Shown one piece after another: positions 18,321-26,713 of a stretch of DNA of 52,652 nt. The stretch is from Alphaproteobacteria bacterium. Lineage in GTDB: Bacteria; Pseudomonadota; Alphaproteobacteria; Rhizobiales; Beijerinckiaceae. Numbering within the stretch: position 1 is the first letter of the stretch; the number at the start of each line of letters is the position of its first letter. Position numbers and translations under genes: made by a program. The stretch lies in assembly GCA_016870035.1 (NCBI GenBank), contig VGCJ01000006.1, forward strand, positions 1-52,652. Direction: 5' to 3'. The notes below the pieces were generated by a model. It saw only the letters and a list, made by a program, of their open reading frames with translations. It was not told the origin of the DNA and made no database searches.

Positions 18321-18336
18321 TGGCATACCCCTTGCT
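18321..18336 (+). promoter_or_regulatory. Sigma-54 promoter for the flhA-flhF-flhG-fliA operon
   Basis: TGGCATACCCCTTGCT matches the sigma-54 -24/-12 form at all defined positions. It lies about 100 bases upstream of the chosen flhA start and only 29 bases from the divergent site for flgP. Confidence 0.8.
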
Positions 18337-18434
18337 TTCGCCTATCCGAACCACCGCGAAACCCACCCAAAACAAGGGCCAAGTGGACATTTTGAGTGAA
18401 TTCGTCGGGATTCCGACATGAGGCGGGGACGATT

Positions 18435-20540
18435 GTGAGCGACGCACTGTCGATAAACCAACAGGCTGGCAGTGGACGCTGGGCGCAATCCCTGCTGCTG
18501 CCTTTGGCGCTTGTGGCATTCATCGTCATGATGGTGGTGCCAATCCCACCCTTCCTGCTCGACATCTTCTTTACCGCCAATATCGTCATCTCGCTCTCGA
18601 TTCTGATGGTGAGTGTGAATATGTATCGGCCGCTCGATTTCTCGGCGTTCCCGACCATTCTGCTTTTTGCAACCATCCTCCGCCTCGCGCTCAACGTCGC
18701 GTCGACCCGCGTCGTGCTCGTGCATGGGCATGAAGGTACCGCCGCTGCTGGCCATGTCATTGAATCTTTTGGTGAATTTGTCATCGGCGGCAATTTTGTC
18801 GTCGGCATTCTCGTCTTTATCATCTTGATGGTGATCAACCTGGTCGTGATCGTGAAAGGCACCGGCCGCGTGTCGGAAGTCGCGGCCCGCTTCACACTCG
18901 ACGCCATGCCCGGGAAACAGATGGCCATCGACGCCGATTTGAACGCCGGGATCATCACCCCCGACATTGCCCGTAAACGCCGCGAGGAAGTGGCGCGCGA
19001 GTCAGATTTTTATGGCTCGATGGATGGTGCGACCAAATTCGTTAAAGGCGACGCGATCGCCGGCGTGCTCATTCTTACCGTAAACATTATTGGCGGTTTG
19101 ATCATCGGCATGGTGCAACATGGTTTGCCGGCGAACGAAGCGGCGTCAACTTATGTGACTCTCACCGTTGGTGACGGTCTCGTGGCCCAAATTCCTTCGC
19201 TGTTGCTCTCGATCGCAACGGCCGTGATCGTGACACGTGAATCGGGCGAGTCTGACCTTTCAAAAAAACTGTTGCACCAAATCGGTGGACGTCGTGCATG
19301 GTATCCGGTTGCCGGCATTCTCGCTTTGATTGGCATTTTGCCCGGCATGCCGCATCTTCTGTTTCTCACCGCGGCCGCCGGAGCTGCTGCCATCGCGCAT
19401 TTTGTGAACAAGCGCGACAAGAAAGAAACTGAAGAACAAGCGCTTGAAGCAACAAAGCCAACCATCAGCTTGGAAAGCAGTGCCGAAGACGAGGATAAAA
19501 GTGAAGTCACAATCAATGATGTGGCAAACACAACACCACTATTGATCGAAGTCGGTTATGGCCTCATCCCATTGATTGAAGATGCGGCGCGTGGTGCGCT
19601 TGTGTCGCGCATTACCGGCATTCGTAAACAGGTTTCGCGTGATCTTGGCTTCATCATTCCGCAAGTGCGCATTCGAGATAATCTCTCACTCATGCCTTCT
19701 GCCTATCGCATCACGATCGCCGGCGTGATTGCTGCCGAGGACCAAGTGATCAATGGCAAGTTACTTGCCATTCAAGGTGCAAATTCAAATGTGGTTCTTC
19801 CAGGGCAAGCCGTAAAAGATCCCACATTCGGTCTCGACGCCGTATGGATTGATCCTTCAGATAAACCGCGAGCCCTTGCTGCAGATTATACAGTTGTTGA
19901 TGCGGGCTCTGTGATTGCAACACATCTTCATCAATTGCTGGTGCAACGTGGAGCGGACCTGCTGGGCCAAGACGATGTTCAAGAAATCGTAGATCATTTT
20001 GCCAAGTCAGCACCCAATCTTGTGCAAGGGGTCGTGCCGAAAATCGTCTCGCTGCCGCAACTGACGCAAGTGTTGAAGTCGTTGGTTGCTGAGCAGATTC
20101 CAATCTCGGACATGAAGCGTATTCTTGAAGCAGTCTCGAGCTCGAAGGGTCGCGAAACGGAGGATCTCATTGAAGCGGCACGTATTGCTTTGGGGCCAAT
20201 TCTGATCCAACGCATCTCGTCACCGAAAGAAGAGTTGCCGATTGTCACGCTCGATACTGGGCTTGAACAATTGATGATTCAGAACGCCAAGCAAAATGGC
20301 GCGATGGGCAATGCGATAGAACCGGGTCTCGCGCGCAAACTCATCGAAGCTTTTGAAGAGCAATCAAATCTTTTGGCTAAAACCGGAAAAACGCTTGTCG
20401 TTGTTACAACACCGATTTTGCGTCGCGAACTTGCAAGCCTCGTAAGACAAGCCGCTCCCGATGGTCTTGTTTTGTCTTTCAAAGAACTTCCTGAAACCAA
20501 ACGTATCAATGTTGTCGCCATAATTGGCGGCGCGTCCTGA
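18435..20540 (+). CDS. flhA: Flagellar export gate protein FlhA
   Basis: Major export-gate protein: a nonameric ring with an N-terminal membrane domain and a C-terminal cytoplasmic domain that receives substrate-chaperone complexes. I choose GTG 18435 (ggcgggg just upstream); GTG 18396 in the same frame is possible and would add 13 residues. The 701-aa product has about eight membrane helices in its first 330 residues, the FHIPEP-type conserved segment (YRPLDFSAFPTILLFATILR; VKGTGRVSEVAARFTLDAMP), a charged linker near 330-360, and the cytoplasmic domain to the end. Confidence 0.96.
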   Translation: MSDALSINQQAGSGRWAQSLLLPLALVAFIVMMVVPIPPFLLDIFFTANIVISLSILMVSVNMYRPLDFSAFPTILLFATILRLALNVASTRVVLVHGHEGTAAAGHVIESFGEFVIGGNFVVGILVFIILMVINLVVIVKGTGRVSEVAARFTLDAMPGKQMAIDADLNAGIITPDIARKRREEVARESDFYGSMDGATKFVKGDAIAGVLILTVNIIGGLIIGMVQHGLPANEAASTYVTLTVGDGLVAQIPSLLLSIATAVIVTRESGESDLSKKLLHQIGGRRAWYPVAGILALIGILPGMPHLLFLTAAAGAAAIAHFVNKRDKKETEEQALEATKPTISLESSAEDEDKSEVTINDVANTTPLLIEVGYGLIPLIEDAARGALVSRITGIRKQVSRDLGFIIPQVRIRDNLSLMPSAYRITIAGVIAAEDQVINGKLLAIQGANSNVVLPGQAVKDPTFGLDAVWIDPSDKPRALAADYTVVDAGSVIATHLHQLLVQRGADLLGQDDVQEIVDHFAKSAPNLVQGVVPKIVSLPQLTQVLKSLVAEQIPISDMKRILEAVSSSKGRETEDLIEAARIALGPILIQRISSPKEELPIVTLDTGLEQLMIQNAKQNGAMGNAIEPGLARKLIEAFEEQSNLLAKTGKTLVVVTTPILRRELASLVRQAAPDGLVLSFKELPETKRINVVAIIGGAS

Positions 20541-20552
20541 GGAGAGTGAACC

Positions 20553-21848
20553 ATGATGCAACGCACAAAAATCGTGGCGGAAGACAGCCGTGAAGCCATG
20601 GCCCGGATCATGCGCGATTATGGTGAAGATGCGGTCATCCTCTCGACACGCAAAGTCCCAGGAGGCATCGAGATTGTTGCCGGCCACCCAGCCAAGGGGG
20701 CTTCAAATTATGATGCAGATGATGAAGAGCCGACTTTGGCGCGTTTGAAAAAAGCACAAAAAAAGCAGCAGGCCGATGTGATTGCCGAGCGGACAAGCGA
20801 TGTGCTGAAAAAGCCCGCCACATCGAAGAACCCCTCACAAAAATTCGCCGACATTCTTCTTGAAAGCGGTCGCGCAGAAGAATTACTGCGCCCCTCAGGG
20901 TTTCAATTCCGCCCCGCTCAAAAGGCCAAAGCAACTTCGCCAAAAAGCGAAGAGCCAAAGATAGACGCACCGGAGGCCCAAGAAGCCGCTGCAGTTGAAT
21001 CACCAAAATTTCATGATCGTCGCCTCGATGCCATCGAACAATCAGTTAAAGAAATCCGTGCGATGCTCGGTCAGGAAGTCATGATGAGTGGGCTGAAATC
21101 TGCAGGCGCCTCGCCGGCGCTGATTTCCGTCTTTCTCGCACAATCAGGCGCGCTTGCTTCAATCGATCCTGATCGCCGCTTTGCCAAATTTTTGGCTGAC
21201 CGGATGCTACATAAGGCGCCGCCAAAGTTAACCGGTGGCCCATGCGTTGTGTTAACACTCGGTCCCAGCGGCTCGGGCAAGACAACATTGCTCGCGCAAT
21301 TGGCTGCGAAAGCCCGCTTGGAGTCACCCGATGAAAAACTCACTTTTGTGAATGCCGACGCCAATCGTTTTGGTGCCGCTGAACAATTGCGTGCTTATGG
21401 CAAAATTCTCGATGTCCCGGTGATCGATGTCGAGCATCCTTCTGAACTTGCCAAACTGACCACAAATTCTGGCCAGCGTTTGTCTCTCTTCATCGATATG
21501 CCGAGCCAGCCGCATGAAAATAGTGTCTTGCTCGATATCCTCGAACGTCACCGTGATGAATTGCCCGAAATGTATAATGTCGGCGCGATTGCCGCCAATC
21601 TGTCAACGGATGCGGTGGATCGCATGTTGTCGCGCTACCCTAATCTTGATGCATTGGCGTTGACAAAGCTCGATGAAGCACCGCTCTCGCTTTCAACCTT
21701 CAGCCTTTTGAGCTTGCGCGGCCCGGGCGTTGCCTTTCTTGCCTCGACCTCGCATCTTGTGAAAGGATTGATGGAACCTGATTCGGATATGCTCGAAAGC
21801 GTCATTCATTCGAGCCTCGTGGGCAGCGAAGCCGAACAGCTGAACTGA
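20553..21848 (+). CDS. flhF: Flagellar SRP-type GTPase FlhF, altered G3 motif
   Basis: FlhF sets the place and number of polar flagella; it is a GTPase of the SRP/FtsY family. The 431-aa product has the short N-terminal FlhF motif (SREAMARIMRDYGEDAVILS), a variable Lys/Ala-rich middle, and a GTPase domain with P-loop GPSGSGKTT at 237-245 and G4 TKLD at 371-374. The G3 motif, normally D-T-A-G, reads D315-M-P-S, and the G2-equivalent region reads NADANRFGAAEQLRAYG instead of DTYR. So nucleotide binding is plausible but hydrolysis is doubtful. It lies between flhA and flhG as usual. ATG at 20556 is an alternative start. Confidence 0.9.
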   Translation: MMQRTKIVAEDSREAMARIMRDYGEDAVILSTRKVPGGIEIVAGHPAKGASNYDADDEEPTLARLKKAQKKQQADVIAERTSDVLKKPATSKNPSQKFADILLESGRAEELLRPSGFQFRPAQKAKATSPKSEEPKIDAPEAQEAAAVESPKFHDRRLDAIEQSVKEIRAMLGQEVMMSGLKSAGASPALISVFLAQSGALASIDPDRRFAKFLADRMLHKAPPKLTGGPCVVLTLGPSGSGKTTLLAQLAAKARLESPDEKLTFVNADANRFGAAEQLRAYGKILDVPVIDVEHPSELAKLTTNSGQRLSLFIDMPSQPHENSVLLDILERHRDELPEMYNVGAIAANLSTDAVDRMLSRYPNLDALALTKLDEAPLSLSTFSLLSLRGPGVAFLASTSHLVKGLMEPDSDMLESVIHSSLVGSEAEQLN

Positions 21849-21887
21849 CCTTTGTTGTAAATGATCACGTAGCGTCGGTAGCGTAAT

Positions 21888-22709
21888 ATGAAACGTCCTC
21901 AGGCCACGGCCATCACGAGCGGAAAAGGCGGAGTCGGTAAGACAATTCTTTCCGTCAATCTCGCCCTCGCCCTCCATAAGGCCGGCGAACGCGTTGGCAT
22001 TTTCGACGCCGACCTCGCGCTTGCCAATGCACATCTCGTTTTGGGTTGCCGACCCAATCGCACAATCGTTGATGCGCTCTCGGGTCAATGCACGATGGCT
22101 GAGACCGTTGTTGAATCGCCTCTGGGCGTGAAGATGATCGCTGGCGGCAGCGGCCTTGCAGAGGTCATGGGGCTCTCCGTCGAGAAGCGCCAAGAAATTA
22201 TCAGAAATTTTTCTGAACTCTCCGGCACAATTGATCACTTGATTGTCGATACCGCAGCAGGTATCGAAGCTAATGTCATCGATTTCGTAGCTGCCTGCGA
22301 TCGTGTGATCGTGGTTGTTGTTGGCGAGCCGACTGCTTTTGTTGATGCCTATGCGTCGATCAAAGTATTGCATCAAGACACAGGTCGCGATCGTTTCGAC
22401 GTGATCATCAATCGCGCGGCCAATGACGCGGTAGGCGCTCAAATCTTCACGCGATTTCGGGCCATTACGGATCGCTTTTTGAAAGTGACACTCAATCACA
22501 TTGGCACAGTTCCGGAAGACGAGCGACTTGCGCACGCCGTTGGGAAATGTGAGCCCGTTGTGTCGAGTTTTCCGAATTCTGTTTCAGCAAAAGCCATTAT
22601 GCGGATCGCCGAAAAGCTTCATACGACGACGCCGCCTGCAGTTGATGAAGGTTCAATTGGCTTCTTCCGCCCGACACTTTCGACGGAACAAAAAGCGTTT
22701 GGAACCTGA
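21888..22709 (+). CDS. flhG: MinD-like ATPase FlhG (FleN)
   Basis: Regulator of flagellar number that works with FlhF; MinD/ParA ATPase family. The 273-aa product has the deviant Walker A motif KGGVGKT at residues 13-19, then FDADLALANAHLVLG and a DTAAGIEANVIDF segment. The Walker A lysine starts only 12 residues from the N-terminus and a stop codon lies three codons upstream of the ATG, so the N-terminal DQAxxLR region that stimulates FlhF in Bacillus is absent. Gap to flhF is 39 bases; fliA follows within 3. Confidence 0.93.
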   Translation: MKRPQATAITSGKGGVGKTILSVNLALALHKAGERVGIFDADLALANAHLVLGCRPNRTIVDALSGQCTMAETVVESPLGVKMIAGGSGLAEVMGLSVEKRQEIIRNFSELSGTIDHLIVDTAAGIEANVIDFVAACDRVIVVVVGEPTAFVDAYASIKVLHQDTGRDRFDVIINRAANDAVGAQIFTRFRAITDRFLKVTLNHIGTVPEDERLAHAVGKCEPVVSSFPNSVSAKAIMRIAEKLHTTTPPAVDEGSIGFFRPTLSTEQKAFGT

Positions 22710-22712
22710 GCC

Positions 22713-23426
22713 ATGAGTCTCAAAGCCTATCCAACGCAAGCTTTAAGCGTTCAGGACATCAATGAACGCGTACGCCTTCATATGCCGCTTGCGCGGAAAA
22801 TCGCGTGGCAAATTCATGGTCGCGTCCGCGATCTTCTCGACATTGACGATCTCATTCAAATCGGAATGACAGCGCTTGTTGAAGCGGCCCAACGATTTCA
22901 AGATACAGGTGAAGCCACTTTCGGCGCTTACGCATCAATCCGAGTGCGCGGAGCATTAATCGATCACGTGAGAAATAATCTCAATTTAACGCGCACCGCC
23001 GTTCAGCGTCGCGACCGGATCGCTCAGGCGCGTCGCGGTCTTCTCGACGAGGGTAAAGATCCTGATAATCAAAGCTTGATCGCAGAAAAAATCGGGATCG
23101 GCATTTCTGAATTACAAGTCTGGTACGGCCAAGTTGCAAAGTATGCCCACAAGTCACTCGACGAAATCTATGACGATCACTCGGTATGGTTTGCTGACGA
23201 GAGACCAACGCCAGAACACGCTCTTCTTACCGGCGAATTGCGCGAGAGGCTCGCTGCAAATCTCAAAAAGCTCAATGAGCGCACGGCAATGGTTTTGCAG
23301 CTTTATTATGTTGAAGAGATGAATCTCGAAGAAATTGCCGAGACCTTGTCCATCTCCATTGGTCGCGTATCACAAATCAAAAAGGCTGCGATCAGTCAAT
23401 TGCGTGAATGGATGGGCGAAGGCTAA
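22713..23426 (+). CDS. fliA: Flagellar sigma factor FliA (sigma-28)
   Basis: Alternative sigma factor for late flagellar genes. The 237-aa product has region 2 (PLARKIAWQI...DLLDIDDLIQIGMTALVEAA), a region 2.4 segment ASIRVRGALIDHVR, region 3, and a C-terminal region 4 helix-turn-helix (EEMNLEEIAETLSISIGRVS). Length is that of FliA rather than a housekeeping sigma. Its likely targets in this window are the shared TAAA-N15-ACCGTCTT sites before flagellin 1 and fliD. No FlgM anti-sigma factor was recognised here. Confidence 0.94.
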   Translation: MSLKAYPTQALSVQDINERVRLHMPLARKIAWQIHGRVRDLLDIDDLIQIGMTALVEAAQRFQDTGEATFGAYASIRVRGALIDHVRNNLNLTRTAVQRRDRIAQARRGLLDEGKDPDNQSLIAEKIGIGISELQVWYGQVAKYAHKSLDEIYDDHSVWFADERPTPEHALLTGELRERLAANLKKLNERTAMVLQLYYVEEMNLEEIAETLSISIGRVSQIKKAAISQLREWMGEG

Positions 23427-23866
23427 ATCGGGGGAGGCAATTCGCGAAAAAGCCATTGATCAAGCTTGCCAAGTTTCACCGCATGTTTGATTTCAGCAAG
23501 AATTTGTTCAACCACTTCAGGAGTAGAGACAGCTAAAACGATTTCTTGATCGCCTTTTCGCGTTAACGGCAAAAAGCGCCCTTGCCATTCAATTGAGATG
23601 ACCGTCATGCCATCACGACGCTCGACAATATTGTGAGAATGCCGCCAGCGCCCCGGCACATGAACTTCATAAGCGTTGCCGCTCCGCGGATCAAACCGGG
23701 TTTCGAGATAGGAGTAATCACTCGGATTGCAATAGAAGCGCCAATAATCATCGATGAGGGCAATGAGCTCGACCCGCACATCAGCGATCGGGGTCGGAAC
23801 CGGAACGATCTGCCGCGACTTCGCTTTGAAGCCTTGCAATAATTTGGGGCTGATCATGACGCGCAC
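23423..23866 (-). CDS. Uncharacterised protein convergent with fliA
   Basis: 147-aa soluble protein of unknown function, transcribed toward fliA with a 4-base tail overlap. The sequence has a Tyr/Arg-rich centre (IDDYWRFYCNPSDYSYLETR, GNAYEVHVPGRWRHSHN) and a helical C-terminus. No membrane segment or signal. GTG 23866 gives the listed length; ATG 23857 is an alternative. Placement inside the flagellar cluster hints at a related role, but nothing in the sequence names one. Confidence 0.65.
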   Translation of the reverse strand: MRVMISPKLLQGFKAKSRQIVPVPTPIADVRVELIALIDDYWRFYCNPSDYSYLETRFDPRSGNAYEVHVPGRWRHSHNIVERRDGMTVISIEWQGRFLPLTRKGDQEIVLAVSTPEVVEQILAEIKHAVKLGKLDQWLFRELPPPI

Positions 23867-23961
23867 TCACTCATAAAAACCTACCTACAAAAAGCGGCGC
23901 GACTTTAACGGCAGGTTTTTGAGACGGCAATTCCTCCCGAACGAGAGAGTTTACACCCTGA

Positions 23962-23977
23962 TGGCATGAGACTTGCT
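23962..23977 (+). promoter_or_regulatory. Sigma-54 promoter before the extra rod/hook-family gene
   Basis: TGGCATGAGACTTGCT fits the TGGCAYR-N4-TTGCW form at every defined base, about 65 bases before the ATG at 24043. Confidence 0.8.
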
Positions 23978-24042
23978 GATCCATTTTTGGATTATTGCGC
24001 CTGAATACGGGCGCATCGTGAACGCTGATTTTAGGATCGATT

Positions 24043-24867
24043 ATGCTTCGCACGCCACTCACAGGACTGACCGCTGCCTCAAAACAGCTGAGTACGATCT
24101 CGAACAATCTCGCCAATGCGAGCACGACCGGCTTTAAGAAGTCGATGGCTCAATTTGCTGATTTCATGGGGGAAAGCACGTCGACCCGCCCGGGCTCAGA
24201 AGCTGGTAAGGGCGTCATGGCAATCGCCATGCGACGTTCGGTTGAACAAGGCAGCCTAAAGCAGACAGGCGGTAGCCTCGATGTCGCGCTGCAAGGCGCA
24301 GGCTACATGGTGTTCGGAGATCCCGCCAATCCCACGGGCGAGGGCGATCTGAGTTTTTCTCGCGCTGGCACTCTCACCATTACACTCGATGGCTTTCTCG
24401 TAGATGAGAGTGGCGCGCCCGTCATGGGCAATCCGGCGCTTGCAGGAGGGCTCCAAAACCCTAATCTCCAAGCGATAAATATTTTCAAAGCTGTCGGCAA
24501 CAATCCGGCGAATCTGGGGTCGATTACCGTCGACGCCCAAGGCCTTTTATCGGTGGCTAATGCGGCTGACGGCTCAATCAATAAAGTTACCTATCTCGCT
24601 GTCGCACGCTTCGAAAATGACAATGGCCTTAAAGCGATAGGCAATACACGATACACCACGAGCAACGACTCAGGCCCCCCCCAATTTGGTCGCGGGGGCT
24701 CTGATGGCCTTGGCGTCTTTGCACAAGGCAATCTCGAGCAATCCAATGTCGATATTACCTCTGAGCTCATGAATATGATCTCGGCCCAGCAGGCCTACAA
24801 TGGCAGCTCGCGTGCGCTTCAGGCCGGCAGCGAGATGCTTCGGACGGCTGCTGAACGAATTGGATGA
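24043..24867 (+). CDS. Extra flagellar rod/hook-family protein (FlgE/F/G-like)
   Basis: Secreted axial protein of the rod/hook family. The 274-aa product has the N-terminal signature ISNNLANASTTGFKKS (about residues 20-35) and the C-terminal signature NVDITSELMNMISAQQAYN with a terminal coiled-coil, so both D0 ends are complete. Length is closer to FlgF/FlgG than to the 1235-aa FlgE at 27473. flgF, flgG and flgE all exist elsewhere in the window, so this is a paralogue with unknown place in the axial structure. It has its own sigma-54 site and an aggat-type ribosome site. Confidence 0.85.
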   Translation: MLRTPLTGLTAASKQLSTISNNLANASTTGFKKSMAQFADFMGESTSTRPGSEAGKGVMAIAMRRSVEQGSLKQTGGSLDVALQGAGYMVFGDPANPTGEGDLSFSRAGTLTITLDGFLVDESGAPVMGNPALAGGLQNPNLQAINIFKAVGNNPANLGSITVDAQGLLSVANAADGSINKVTYLAVARFENDNGLKAIGNTRYTTSNDSGPPQFGRGGSDGLGVFAQGNLEQSNVDITSELMNMISAQQAYNGSSRALQAGSEMLRTAAERIG

Positions 24868-25106
24868 TCTTTTAAGCATAATTGACCCTAAGGAGCCTCT
24901 GATTGAACTCTGAATCCCCCTGAAATCAGCCGGTTGATTTCTGCAAACGGGGGACAATCATCGTAAGCCCTCTTTGAAAACTGGCCCAACGGGCGAGTGT
25001 CGGGGTCTGCTAACCTTTTTTGTAGCGCCATGGATCAATTTCAATTAAATAATGTCTTTAACGACAGAGCCGCGCCTAGGGAGCGTCGCCTGCCGTTGGG
25101 GTCGAC
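24868..25106. other. Intergenic stretch with an inverted repeat
   Basis: 239 bases without a credible gene. It holds an inverted repeat, GAAATCA (24922-24928) with TGATTTC (24935-24941), flanked by CCCCC (24916-24920) and GGGGG (24949-24953). There is no T-run after it, so it is at most a weak terminator for the preceding gene. No sigma-54 or sigma-28 site was seen in it. Confidence 0.5.
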
Positions 25107-25556
25107 ATGGCAATTTCAGACGCACTCTCCATCCGTCAATCGGTGCAAAACGCCGTGCTTCCGCCGCTTACCGCTGCGCAACGCCTTGCCGCCATTGGAG
25201 ATGTTCCGACCACGCCGCGGCCATTGGCCGAAGTCGGCGGCGCGTCACCCGATAATCTGCCGCCAACCGACGCGTCGGCGGCCATCCTGCCCTTCTCCCC
25301 GGAAGCTCGACGCAAACCTTCCTCACGTGGCGGTGATCCGATGCGGCCGAGCGTCAGTCCAGACGAGCCGTTGCGGCTCGTCTATAATCAGCGCGGCGCG
25401 CCATCTGACGCCATTCCCGCTCTTACCCGCCTCGAGGCACGCATCGCGCTCGAGCCGGTTTTTATGCATCATTATGCTTCGACCCTCTATGCCATGGTCT
25501 CGCGATTACCCACGACACCCACAGAGCGACGCGTGGCCTTTGACCTCTTCGCCTGA
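25107..25556 (+). CDS. Uncharacterised Pro/Ala-rich protein
   Basis: 149-aa product, ATG at 25107 after ggggtcgac. The first 100 residues are rich in Pro, Ala and Arg and look disordered; the last 45 (IPALTRLEARIALEPVFMHH, STLYAMVSRLP) look helical. No signal or membrane segment. No family recognised. It precedes another small gene by 15 bases, and both lie just upstream of the flgB operon, with no promoter that I can identify. Confidence 0.6.
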   Translation: MAISDALSIRQSVQNAVLPPLTAAQRLAAIGDVPTTPRPLAEVGGASPDNLPPTDASAAILPFSPEARRKPSSRGGDPMRPSVSPDEPLRLVYNQRGAPSDAIPALTRLEARIALEPVFMHHYASTLYAMVSRLPTTPTERRVAFDLFA

Positions 25557-25571
25557 CATGGTGAGGTCTGC

Positions 25572-25787
25572 ATGAACCAACAAGAATTTCTCGACGCCAT
25601 CCGAGCGCTCCTTAAAGAATATGGCGGCTACACGCTTGAGGGTCCCGATTGGGCCGGGGATGTCATTTTGCGTCGTGATCTCAACGGCGAAGAGAAACGC
25701 CGCCGGGGCGCAAGCCATTTTGCGGCTGCGTTGCGCCAGATCATGGGGCAAGACATTAAGAAAAATCCACCGGCAGGGTTCGTTTGA
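25572..25787 (+). CDS. Small uncharacterised basic protein
   Basis: 71-aa product, ATG at 25572, preceded by a ggtgaggt ribosome-site-like element. Sequence is compact and charged (MNQQEFLDAIRALLKEYGGY, LRRDLNGEEKRRRG), with no membrane segment. Not recognised. Position between an unknown gene and the sigma-54 site of flgB suggests only loose linkage with flagellar genes. Confidence 0.6.
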   Translation: MNQQEFLDAIRALLKEYGGYTLEGPDWAGDVILRRDLNGEEKRRRGASHFAAALRQIMGQDIKKNPPAGFV

Positions 25788-25828
25788 GCATTTTAACCGA
25801 GCGTTAACCATAGCTCGCAGAATAAAAC

Positions 25829-25844
25829 TGGCATAGAAGTTGCT
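25829..25844 (+). promoter_or_regulatory. Sigma-54 promoter for flgBCDE
   Basis: TGGCATAGAAGTTGCT matches the sigma-54 form fully, about 48 bases before the flgB ATG. The short distance suits a direct promoter for the flgB-flgC-flgD-flgE run. Confidence 0.82.
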
Positions 25845-25891
25845 GTTATTGTCTCGCAACGCGTTCCTCAGGGATCGACGAGACGGGACCC

Positions 25892-26278
25892 ATGAACAGC
25901 CTAGACGCACTCTTCAAAGCCGATGCCACCGCCCTGTCATTACGACAGAAGCGCTTGGAAATACTTGGCTCAAACATCGCGAACGCCGCGACGCCGCATT
26001 TTAAGGCGCGCGATATCGATTTTGAAGCCGCCTACAAAAGTGCAATGAACAGCGGCGAACTCACAAAAACCGCGTCAGCCCACATCGATGTCGGTGGCAC
26101 CGCTCAGTCTGCCGAAGTGCGTTATCGTGTGCCCCTCTCACCCTCACTTGATGGAAACACCGTGGAGCTGCATGTCGAACAACTTCAATTTGCCGAAAAC
26201 GCAACACACTACGAGGCGACCCTGAATTTTCTCAATGGCCGCATTAACTCGATGCGCAAGGCGCTGAAGGGCGAATAA
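25892..26278 (+). CDS. flgB: Flagellar proximal rod protein FlgB
   Basis: Proximal rod subunit in the periplasm, exported by the flagellar type III system. The 128-aa product has the rod signature LEILGSNIANAATPHFKARD (about residues 23-42) and a C-terminal helix. Length is standard. The stop overlaps the flgC ATG (TAATG), so the two are coupled. Confidence 0.95.
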   Translation: MNSLDALFKADATALSLRQKRLEILGSNIANAATPHFKARDIDFEAAYKSAMNSGELTKTASAHIDVGGTAQSAEVRYRVPLSPSLDGNTVELHVEQLQFAENATHYEATLNFLNGRINSMRKALKGE

Positions 26279-26694
26279 TGGCAAACAAGCTAACAATCTT
26301 TGACGTGGCAAGCCGCTCAATGGCGGCACAGCAAGTGCGTCTCAACACGATCGCCTCAAACCTTGCCAATGCGGCATCAGTTTCCGGCAATCCGGACACG
26401 GTCTTTCGTCCAATCAAGCCAGTCTTTGAGGCACAATATCATGATGTCATGGAAAAAACAGGCATCGCAACCGTCGACGTAACCGCCATTTCAAAGTCGT
26501 CTCTGCCGCCCGAGAAGCGTTACGCGCCAAACCATCCCTCAGCTGATCGTGAGGGTTATGTTTACGCACCGCCAATCGATACGAATGCCGAGATGATCGA
26601 TATGCTCGAGAGTTCGCGTCAGTATCAAAATAACATTGAGGTGCTCTCAACTGCGAAGGCGCTTCTCATCAAAACACTCAATGTCGGAAAATAA
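26278..26694 (+). CDS. flgC: Flagellar proximal rod protein FlgC
   Basis: Second proximal rod subunit. The 138-aa product has VRLNTIASNLANAASVSGN near the start and a C-terminal helix EMIDMLESSRQYQNNIEVLS, as in FlgC. In many alphaproteobacteria fliE follows here; in this cluster flgD follows instead after 19 bases. Confidence 0.95.
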   Translation: MANKLTIFDVASRSMAAQQVRLNTIASNLANAASVSGNPDTVFRPIKPVFEAQYHDVMEKTGIATVDVTAISKSSLPPEKRYAPNHPSADREGYVYAPPIDTNAEMIDMLESSRQYQNNIEVLSTAKALLIKTLNVGK

Positions 26695-26713
26695 ATTTTA
26701 GGAATACCTCGCC

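Noticed and set aside
18263-18967. 234-aa minus-strand open frame across the flgP-flhA gap and flhA
   Set aside because: It covers both sigma-54 sites and the flhA start on the other strand, and reads as a shadow.
21693-22535. 280-aa minus-strand open frame opposite flhF-flhG
   Set aside because: It lies antisense across two well-supported genes; its composition mirrors their codons and it has no recognisable domain.
24997-25575. 192-aa open frame overlapping the genes at 25107 and 25572
   Set aside because: Pro/Arg/Ser-rich shadow in another frame; the frame at 25107 has the better start and ribosome site.
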